Positions 1 through 5,484 of a stretch of 64,000 nucleotides of DNA are shown piece after piece; within the stretch, counting starts at the first letter, position 1; each line of letters starts with the position of its first letter. Where the stretch lies: assembly GCA_013215775.1 (NCBI GenBank), contig JABSQO010000009.1, positions 1 to 64,000 of the forward strand, given 5' to 3'. The position numbers and the translations under genes are program-made. A model generated the notes under the pieces. It made no database searches. It was given only the letters and a program-made list of their open reading frames with translations, and had not been told where the DNA came from. This stretch comes from Piscirickettsiaceae bacterium (GTDB lineage: Bacteria; Pseudomonadota; Gammaproteobacteria; Nitrosococcales; Methylophagaceae).

Positions 1-1
1 C

Positions 2-268
2 CCTAGAACAGGCCACCCCGCCAACCAAGCAACTTCTGTCACGGTATTGCATACCAATGCATCACAAGCAGACGCTGCTGCTACCGCACTCTTTGTTGCA
101 GGTGAAGATTGGCCAAATATTGCCGCATTAATGGGCATTGATTATGTCATGTTAGTCCGTCCTGATGGTCAAATTGAAATGAGCCCATTAATGGTTGAAC
201 GCATCCGATTAACTAATCATTCCTCGCCAGCGATTATTAGACCAATTGAACCATCAACCACCTCATAA
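2..268 (+). CDS. apbE: FAD:protein FMN transferase, C-terminal part (ApbE family), cut by window edge
   Basis: An open frame runs in from the window edge and ends at a TAA at 266-268. The visible part begins PRTGHPANQATSVTV and continues into a segment containing QADAAATALFV. This matches the ApbE family C-terminus, where a 'DP.TG.P' motif is followed by 'aDalaTALfv'. ApbE enzymes move FMN from FAD onto a threonine of target proteins such as Na+-NQR and Rnf subunits, in the periplasm or at the membrane. An internal TTG at 47 is not the start; the reading frame is continuous upstream. The stop codon overlaps the start of the next gene by one base (TAATG), so the two are probably co-transcribed. 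Confidence 0.85.
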   Translation, partial: PRTGHPANQATSVTVLHTNASQADAAATALFVAGEDWPNIAALMGIDYVMLVRPDGQIEMSPLMVERIRLTNHSSPAIIRPIEPSTTS

Positions 269-1206
269 TGGGCAAAATAACGGCTGTTGATAGGCTCATT
301 TTTACACTGATATTTTCAGTCATTATTTACTTAACAATCCTGCTAGGTATCAGTTTTGATGCATCGTCACCACCCACTAATCAACCACGTGTCAATCTTG
401 AAATCACCTTAGTCAAACACCAAACAGAGCTCGCACCTGAAGAGGCAGATTATCTAGCGCAAGCGGATAATGAAGGGGGTGGAGTCACAGATGAAAAGTC
501 ACCCGAGCCAACTCCTGAATCACCCATACCGATTACTAAAGAGCAAGCCAGTGTACCTCCTGTTATTCCAGTCACTCCAATAGCGCCACAACCACCAGCA
601 AAACCGATACCACCAGAACCTGTGCCAGAAAAACCACCCACTAAATCTGCCAAAATTATTACTCAAGCCAAATCCGATCGAAAGGTTGAAACAACTGTAG
701 AGACCACAGATAAAATAGAAATGGTAGTGAAAGAAACCATCAAACCAAAATTATCTGCTAGTGAGCTTATCTTTCAGGCTAAAAATGAAATCATTCGTTT
801 AGAGCAAAAATTAGAAACGTCGACTAGAACATTAAGTAAACATCCTAGAAAACGTCGTATATCTGCTGCAACCAAAGAATATGCATCCGCGGCTTACCGC
901 GAAGCTTGGCGTAAAAAAGTCGAGCGAATTGGTAATCTAAATTACCCACAAGAAGCCAAACGCAAACGCATTAATGGTAGCTTGATGTTATCAGTCGATA
1001 TTAATCCAGATGGTAGCGTGCCACTTGATGGTATTGTCATTTCACGATCATCAAACTATAAGGTATTAGATGATGCCGCTATCAAAATTGTGCGGTTGGG
1101 CGCGCCTTATGCTGCTATTCCAGAAAATGTATTAAAAGGTCATGACATGATCACCATTATCCGAACTTGGCGATTTGAAACAGATCAAGGATTGCGGTCA
1201 AAGTAA
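268..1206 (+). CDS. TonB-family energy transducer
   Basis: A 312-residue protein with the TonB layout: one N-terminal transmembrane helix (about residues 9-29), a long proline/lysine-rich spacer (about 75-140, with repeated PP, KP and EP), a charged helical segment, and a C-terminal TonB-like domain (about 215-305) containing NYPQEAKRKRINGSLMLSV and ending in a TWRF motif. TonB proteins carry proton-motive energy from ExbB/ExbD to outer-membrane receptors. No exbB or exbD lies in view. The ATG overlaps the apbE stop codon. A family-level call is safe; which transport system it serves cannot be told from here. Confidence 0.85.
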   Translation: MGKITAVDRLIFTLIFSVIIYLTILLGISFDASSPPTNQPRVNLEITLVKHQTELAPEEADYLAQADNEGGGVTDEKSPEPTPESPIPITKEQASVPPVIPVTPIAPQPPAKPIPPEPVPEKPPTKSAKIITQAKSDRKVETTVETTDKIEMVVKETIKPKLSASELIFQAKNEIIRLEQKLETSTRTLSKHPRKRRISAATKEYASAAYREAWRKKVERIGNLNYPQEAKRKRINGSLMLSVDINPDGSVPLDGIVISRSSNYKVLDDAAIKIVRLGAPYAAIPENVLKGHDMITIIRTWRFETDQGLRSK

Positions 1207-1250
1207 GTTAACTAAACGATACCCTTGCTACGCTTTTCATCACTGTTAGA
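1207..1250 (-). pseudogene. possible short relic of a CYTH gene 3' end
   Basis: Just after the tonB stop, the minus strand reads GGGTATCGTTTAGTTAA. Apart from one missing T this is identical to GGGTTATCGTTTAGTTAA, which encodes GYRLVK at the end of the CYTH gene at 4842-5477. With the T restored the translation upstream is SDEKRSKGYRLV, against SDSSKAQQGYRLV in the intact gene. It may be a duplicated or leftover CYTH tail on the far side of the integron. The match is short, so chance or a decayed paralogue is possible. Confidence 0.35.
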
Positions 1251-1476
1251 CAATGACCCTGATAACCCCATTTTTACAGCCTACTTAACCTGAACTCTGG
1301 ATAAAAATAGTCAGAAAGATTTTAATTTACAGTAACTTGTCAACGATCACCTCTAGCCTATAGAGAAAATCCTGATGGTTATTTTAGCCAGTGCACTTAT
1401 TTTAGCGGATATTCATTTCAAGTTGGCTGAGGTTCCCCTTGATTCTTGACCCCTTGATTCTTACAGTGCAGTGATT
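1251..1476. other. intergenic junction at the outer end of the integron; no gene seen
   Basis: There is no convincing reading frame. It contains a tandem 13-nt direct repeat, CCCCTTGATTCTT at 1435-1447 and 1450-1462 (period 15), beside the point where the fourth cassette's attC breaks off. No R' core (GTTRRRY) in a suitable place completes the attC, so this is probably a deletion or insertion junction. Confidence 0.5.
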
Positions 1477-1486
1477 TGTTATACAT
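1477..1486 (-). repeat. truncated attC of cassette 4 (R'' core only)
   Basis: The minus strand reads ATGTATAACA. TGTATAAC is the exact reverse complement (8 nt) of GTTATACA at the start of the same cassette (2361-2368). No partner R' or hairpin follows toward 1400, so the site is broken. Confidence 0.7.
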
Positions 1487-2330
1487 TGTTGTATTCTTTT
1501 ACTTTCTGTTGAAGCTCTTTATCATCTAAATCACGTATATCATCACTTTTTGCAACATCCCATATTCTAGCTAACTCTTCTATTTCTATATCTGAATAAC
1601 TCCCTTCTTTTTGAAGTTGAGAGGGATTTATTTTTGCCAAACAACTTACAGCAAACCAATCAACTAATATAGAATTTGGATGCTTCTTAGCTGGATGCCA
1701 TTTACCCGTAAGGCCAAGATATTTATGGAATGTCCCGACTTCAAAAGAAGTTCCGTCACTCATGTTCTGTTTCCACATATCTGCAATCATCTGCTCGTCT
1801 TTAAACTCTTTCATAAGGTTCATGCCTAAAAGTGAATTCTTAGGTAAATTATCTAAGCAGAGTTTAATTTTCTTATTTGTCTCATTACTGGTTATGATTT
1901 CTGCTCTTAAAGCTATTAAAGGAAGTATTACCGCATATGCGGATAGCCCAAGAACAGTAGAGCGGTCAATTCGTTTACCATTCCATAATAAATGAGTGGG
2001 AATATTATCAACAACCTCCCATTCTGCATTTATTCTCTTTCGTGATTTATTTATAACATCACAAGCCCAAAGTATAAATTGACCATTTGTCCTACTGGCA
2101 TAGCCAATAGCATCAACTTCGTCATCAGTAGTATTGAAGTGTTCTATTATTCTTTTAGCACTGTCAATTTTAAGCTTTCGTTTTGTGTCTTTATACCCTT
2201 TAAGCTTTTTTACTCCAGACATACTATTAGAAAGTAGCCCAACAAAGCATAAAGTTTTTTTATCTGATGGCTCAAGATTTTCTGAAGGTTTTGCATCTAT
2301 AAAAACTGGTATAAACCTTTCATTATTCAT
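1479..2330 (-). CDS. integron cassette 4: unidentified 283-residue protein
   Basis: No confident family. It is a soluble-looking protein with no signal peptide. A conserved-looking N-terminus (FIPVFIDAKPSE, then TLCFVGLLSNS), a central strand with LCLDNLP, and a late ILVDWFAVSCLA leave Asp residues spaced somewhat as in RNase H-fold DUF3800 proteins; that is a weak guess by eye. The stop codon TAA (1479-1481) lies inside the R'' core of its attC, as in many cassettes. The first cassette base is near 2367, so the start is about 37 nt in. There is no clear Shine-Dalgarno before the ATG. Expression would need read-through from upstream cassettes or an internal promoter. Confidence 0.75.
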   Translation of the reverse strand: MNNERFIPVFIDAKPSENLEPSDKKTLCFVGLLSNSMSGVKKLKGYKDTKRKLKIDSAKRIIEHFNTTDDEVDAIGYASRTNGQFILWACDVINKSRKRINAEWEVVDNIPTHLLWNGKRIDRSTVLGLSAYAVILPLIALRAEIITSNETNKKIKLCLDNLPKNSLLGMNLMKEFKDEQMIADMWKQNMSDGTSFEVGTFHKYLGLTGKWHPAKKHPNSILVDWFAVSCLAKINPSQLQKEGSYSDIEIEELARIWDVAKSDDIRDLDDKELQQKVKEYNNV

Positions 2331-2361
2331 TAAATAGATAATTCCATATCTTTATTTCTGT

Positions 2362-2448
2362 GTATAACGCTTTGCTACGGGGCTGACGCGTAGCGGCAGT
2401 CCCACGAAGGGCTGGAAGCCCGAAGTAAACTTGAGCAACTTGTTATAC
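2362..2448 (-). repeat. attC site of cassette 3
   Basis: An 87-bp imperfect inverted repeat. On the minus strand it opens with R'' GTATAACAA (plus 2442-2448 region), has TTGCT pairing with AGCAA as inner boxes, a central hairpin with GCTACG/CGTAGC, and closes with R' GTTATAC (plus 2362-2368). R'' is a 9-nt perfect reverse complement of the first bases of cassette 3 (plus 2783-2791). The structure matches integron attC sites and ends of the VCR type. Confidence 0.88.
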
Positions 2449-2454
2449 ATTTTG

Positions 2455-2775
2455 TTACCAAGCTCCTACTTTACATGCTGCGACAAGTTTTGAAACCGCA
2501 ATTGGTTCTTTATTTGCAGCCAAGTGCTCATCTCTATATTTCACTTTACGAAATAAATAGATAAGGCCTTTAGAACAAGGTTCATTTCGAAAGTGTTTTT
2601 TAAAGTAAAAGTTGGTTAAATCAAGGCCATATTTTTCATGGCACTTATCAAATAATTCCCAAGCATCATCACCATCAAGCCCAAGATCACCTAACAAGGT
2701 ACTTTCACCAGAAATTTTAGATATTGGGACACCTGATTCTTCACTTATTAATTTTATGAGTTCACTTTCTATCAT
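2455..2775 (-). CDS. integron cassette 3: DUF1493 family (acyl-carrier-like) protein
   Basis: A 106-residue protein. Residues near 20-40 read STLLGDLGLDGDDAWELFDK, the hallmark of DUF1493, a family with an acyl-carrier-protein-like helical fold ('DLGLDGDDA.EL'). The serine that carries phosphopantetheine in true ACPs is not obvious; D-G-D-D stands there instead. A longer frame begins at 2799, but that would start inside the attC of cassette 2, so I chose the ATG at 2775, 15 nt inside the cassette (MIESELIKLI). DUF1493 genes occur in cassettes and islands; their function is unknown. The stop lies just before R''. Confidence 0.8.
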   Translation of the reverse strand: MIESELIKLISEESGVPISKISGESTLLGDLGLDGDDAWELFDKCHEKYGLDLTNFYFKKHFRNEPCSKGLIYLFRKVKYRDEHLAANKEPIAVSKLVAACKVGAW

Positions 2776-2784
2776 TTCTATGAT

Positions 2785-2852
2785 GTATAACGTCGCCATA
2801 ATTTTCCGCCTGAAGCGCAGCGTAAGGCGGTCAAATTGATGGCCTTGTTAGC
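2785..2852 (-). repeat. attC site of cassette 2
   Basis: A 68-bp attC. The minus strand opens AGCTAACAAGGCC (R''), contains a strong central palindrome CCGCCT...AGGCGG (plus 2807-2831), and ends with CGTTATAC (R'). R'' AGCTAAC is the exact reverse complement of GTTAGCT at the start of cassette 2 (plus 3683-3689). The TAA stop of the cassette 2 gene (2848-2850) is part of R''. Confidence 0.9.
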
Positions 2853-3660
2853 TCTTGTTGTTGCGGTCATACACTTCACCTTCGTGAACATGTCGATTTT
2901 GCTTATGGTAAATATACCGCCTTGGTCCCTGCTCAATACCAAAGCCATTATGAAAATCCCCAGACCAAAGTTCAATTTTTGATAATGGATCGGAATAATT
3001 CTCAGGGTACTTCATGAATTTGTATATCGCGACAACCGAACTTTCCGAAAGCCCTCCTGATTTTGGCTCTGGTGTAACTTTATCTATTGTTACTGAGTAG
3101 GCGGTGATTGGCGATGAAGCGCTAATGGCTGCATCATCTAGTGATAGGCCACTATCCCTCCAATTATCCACGCCGTAGAAAAACTGGGCTGGCAATGACA
3201 CTTTATCAGACAGGTTAGGATCATCTGGCTCTGTTTGTAAAACTCGATACAATTGATTTCTTAACCTTTCTTCTGCATGGCTAAATGCCTTTTTATATTG
3301 AGGCAGGTTAATTTCATTCTTTAGATCAATAGAACTATAAAGAATTCTTGCCGCCCGAATCCAAGTGACTCGATTGTTATTTAAATCTTTTAAAAGCTCA
3401 TATGTTTCATCAAATCCTTCTTTAGCGAGCATCAAGTTTATTTCGTCACTTTTTCGCTTACCTTCAGTTACCTGAGAAGCCTTGTCACGCAGGTACGTAA
3501 TAGATGCAATTAAGACACCTGAGCTTATAGCAATTGCAGGAAGAGTAGTCATCTTACTTTGCTCGATTAAACAGACTGGGATTAACCCAAATACATTGCC
3601 TATAGCTATAAGCAGCGTGGCAAGGGCGATGGTTACGAGAAGTATTACAATTTTATTCAT
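2848..3660 (-). CDS. integron cassette 2: unidentified membrane-anchored protein
   Basis: A 270-residue protein with two N-terminal transmembrane segments (about residues 4-25 and 39-58) joined by a short loop, then a charged cytoplasmic helical region (about 60-130) and a C-terminal domain of about 130 residues rich in Ser/Asp/Tyr. I do not recognise a family. It is the only gene of an 898-bp cassette (2791-3688) and starts 26 nt after the cassette boundary. No Shine-Dalgarno is apparent. Confidence 0.75.
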   Translation of the reverse strand: MNKIVILLVTIALATLLIAIGNVFGLIPVCLIEQSKMTTLPAIAISSGVLIASITYLRDKASQVTEGKRKSDEINLMLAKEGFDETYELLKDLNNNRVTWIRAARILYSSIDLKNEINLPQYKKAFSHAEERLRNQLYRVLQTEPDDPNLSDKVSLPAQFFYGVDNWRDSGLSLDDAAISASSPITAYSVTIDKVTPEPKSGGLSESSVVAIYKFMKYPENYSDPLSKIELWSGDFHNGFGIEQGPRRYIYHKQNRHVHEGEVYDRNNKS

Positions 3661-3682
3661 GATGCTTCATTTATATTTGGGA

Positions 3683-3764
3683 AGCTAACGATCTAAATAA
3701 GGGCGCGACGTTAGGAGCGTCCCAGTGAGCGGAGCAAACGAACTTGATATTTTTGTTATATGTC
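3683..3764 (-). repeat. attC site of cassette 1
   Basis: An imperfect inverted repeat of about 80 bp. The minus strand opens GACATATAACAAA (R'') and ends CGTTAGC (R', plus 3684-3689). The interior has a GACG/CGTC stem. The 10-nt R'' GACATATAAC is the perfect reverse complement of GTTATATGTC at the attI junction (plus 4383-4392), which is how the two ends of one cassette must match. Confidence 0.9.
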
Positions 3765-4370
3765 AACATGTTCAGGTAGTGCACTTACTCGTATAAGCTT
3801 TTCATCTTGCGGCTCAAGTGCTATTAGGTATGGTTCCATTCTACTCGGTTTAGAGGCTATTAATTCTTTAACAATGCTATGGTCTTCATTCACAAATTCA
3901 ATAATAGATTCGATATATATCATTGTAGCTTTATCGAATTCTTCTTCAGACCAGTTAGTTTCATACAAAAATTTCACACGCTCATTATTTTGACCAACGC
4001 AGTACAAGCTTAAGATTAGTGAATATTTCGTATATGGAGCTTTTTTCTGTGCATTTCGAGATCTGAGGGCTTCAAGCTGATATTGAGAGTTGCCACCAAA
4101 GTATTTCTTATAAAGTTTTGATAAGCCTTTTTTGATATATGGATAAGAGTCTTCAGCTGCCTTATCACCGAGTTTTTTAACAAAAGCAGTGCCAAATACA
4201 ATAGCAACAGAGCTCAACATGAGTAATAAAATTGATGCTTGTGGACCTTTTTCAGGTAAAGCATGAAAATCAACATCATCACGAAAAATTAAAAGTGAGT
4301 CTTTCAGTTGAGTAACAACATCCTCATCAATATGCTCTTCGAATGCGATATTTAAATTATCTTGGTTCAT
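3756..4370 (-). CDS. integron cassette 1: unidentified 204-residue protein with one membrane segment
   Basis: An acidic N-terminus of about 40 residues, one hydrophobic helix (about 45-65, SILLLMLSSVAIVFGTAFV), then a basic helical stretch (YIKKGLSKLYKKYF) and an acidic C-terminal region. No family is recognised. It is the first cassette after attI and the only one with a visible Shine-Dalgarno (AAGG, 8 nt before the ATG, minus strand). As the attI-proximal gene it would be the best expressed if the integron promoter still works. The TAA stop lies inside the attC R''. Confidence 0.75.
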   Translation of the reverse strand: MNQDNLNIAFEEHIDEDVVTQLKDSLLIFRDDVDFHALPEKGPQASILLLMLSSVAIVFGTAFVKKLGDKAAEDSYPYIKKGLSKLYKKYFGGNSQYQLEALRSRNAQKKAPYTKYSLILSLYCVGQNNERVKFLYETNWSEEEFDKATMIYIESIIEFVNEDHSIVKELIASKPSRMEPYLIALEPQDEKLIRVSALPEHVDI

Positions 4371-4382
4371 TTGAAAACCTTA

Positions 4383-4420
4383 GACATATAACAGTATGTT
4401 TATGAGGCCGCTGGCCTCAT
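4383..4420 (-). other. attI-like site with adjacent perfect palindrome
   Basis: On the minus strand the sequence ACTGTTATATGTC marks the attI/cassette 1 junction (crossover G^TT at plus 4392/4391). Beside it, at 4402-4420, is a perfect palindrome: ATGAGGCC, a 3-nt loop, then GGCCTCAT. On the plus strand it is followed by AGTTTTTT, so it could also act as an intrinsic terminator facing the integrase gene. The exact attI limits cannot be fixed by eye. Confidence 0.6.
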
Positions 4421-4586
4421 AGTTTTTTCGCTTGTTTTATGGGTGTCACTATACTATTGAAAAACATAGCAATTTTAACAAGCTCTATTTTTGAGGTGGA
4501 AAATAAGGCCATTGGCTTGATAAATATTGACTTCACTGCTTAATCCGTTATTTTATAAGTGGATTTTCAAGGATGAGGCTAATATC
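4421..4586 (-). promoter_or_regulatory. integrase/array intergenic region, probable place of the cassette promoter Pc
   Basis: In integrons the Pc promoter lies between intI and attI, or within intI, and reads into the array. The minus strand here has TTGTTA followed about 19 nt later by TAGTAT/TATAGT (around 4440-4475), a poor sigma-70 match. No LexA box of the CTGT-N8-ACAG type is visible. The location is inferred from the family, not from a strong motif. Confidence 0.3.
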
Positions 4587-4816
4587 ATGAGCAAATCTCC
4601 CTTTCTGCAATCCGTTGAGTCATTTATGCGTGTTCGGCAATATAGCCGCCGCACGATCACAAGTTACCTCTATTGGATTAAATATTTCATAATTTTTAAT
4701 AATAAGCAACATCCGTCAAAGCTGGGGGATGCTGATATTGAGCGATTTCAACCTATTTGACGGTGGAGAAAGGAGTGAGAAGCCCGCTGAGTAACTTGTC
4801 ACTATTTGCTGGCTAA
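4587..4816 (+). pseudogene. intI: integron integrase IntI, N-terminal relic, frameshifted and truncated
   Basis: The first 54 codons (MSKSPFLQSVESFMR... LYWIKYFI...QHPSKLGDADIERF) match the N-terminal SAM-like core-binding domain of IntI tyrosine recombinases, including the YSxRT.xxYLYWIK.FI and HP..LG..D/E motifs. The frame then stops at 4758-4760. In a second frame from 4748 the continuation YLTVEKGV can be read, as expected for the intact 'FL..LAVEK.V', ending at TAA 4814-4816. So there is a frameshift near 4748, and the whole catalytic domain (R...HxxR...Y, about 250 residues) is missing. It points away from the cassettes, which is the standard integron arrangement. Confidence 0.85.
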
Positions 4817-4841
4817 CGCCAATTCAATAGGCTTGTTTGAG

Positions 4842-5477
4842 TCAGCTATTTGAGGGCAAAATATTCCTTTTAACTAAACGATAACCCTGTTGTGCTTTAC
4901 TGCTATCACTTGGTTTTACCGCTAAATGTGAACAGACAAACGTTGCAAACTGCTTTAACTGCTCAACTGAACCGGTCATTAATTCCAGTTCAATTTCATG
5001 GATTGTATCGACCAAATTACCCGCTGACACCTGACCACGATCATAAGCCAGCTCGACTGTGGTATTTTCTGGCAAGCTTATCTGTAGTGTTTCACGCACA
5101 AAATCAGTGGTAAAAATAGGCTGTAATGTTGCCCAGAGATCGGCATTGTTAATGATGGGCGCTAATGGGGTTTGTTGTAATTTCTCTAAATCCCAATCTG
5201 CACTCTCTAGTTCATGTTCCCATTCATCCCGTTGATGAAGGCCGTCTTTCACCACACCTGATGTTTTCACCGTCTGCAAATAGCGATCATTCTTTTTGCG
5301 TAATCGTAAGCCTAGATCTTGTTTGAACAACTCGCTATCCGCGGTATCGAAATAGGTATTCATTAAATGATATGTTTCAATTTTGCCATCTGCAAATCCT
5401 GTCAGCCATGACAATGCTGACAAATCCAATTTGTCTTCACTGAGGACACGTAATTTAATCTCTTGTTCTAAACTCAT
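4842..5477 (-). CDS. CYTH domain protein, probable inorganic triphosphatase
   Basis: A 211-residue protein covering a single CYTH domain. The N-terminal EQEIKL provides the ExExK signature that binds the triphosphate with metal ions. Later charged strands (LGLRLRKKNDR, EWEHELE, HEIELEL) line the tunnel. E. coli YgiF has this domain plus a CHAD domain; the CHAD half is absent here, so this is a stand-alone CYTH protein. It lies 7 bp after uvrA on the same strand. Tripolyphosphate hydrolysis is likely, but adenylate or thiamine-triphosphate substrates cannot be excluded. Confidence 0.8.
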   Translation of the reverse strand: MSLEQEIKLRVLSEDKLDLSALSWLTGFADGKIETYHLMNTYFDTADSELFKQDLGLRLRKKNDRYLQTVKTSGVVKDGLHQRDEWEHELESADWDLEKLQQTPLAPIINNADLWATLQPIFTTDFVRETLQISLPENTTVELAYDRGQVSAGNLVDTIHEIELELMTGSVEQLKQFATFVCSHLAVKPSDSSKAQQGYRLVKRNILPSNS

Positions 5478-5484
5478 CGCAATT

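Noticed and set aside
450-653. Gly-rich minus-strand reading frame inside tonB
   Set aside because: It is the complement of the proline-rich TonB spacer (proline codons read as glycine); no ribosome-binding site.
1435-1462. CRISPR-like repeats
   Set aside because: Only two tandem units with a 2-nt gap; no spacers and no cas genes in the window.
4421-4586. LexA box before the integrase relic
   Set aside because: No CTGT-N8-ACAG motif is visible, so SOS control cannot be claimed.
1331-4801. 12-nt repeat AGTAACTTGTCA at 1331 and 4790
   Set aside because: Not in line with the possible CYTH relic and too short; probably chance.
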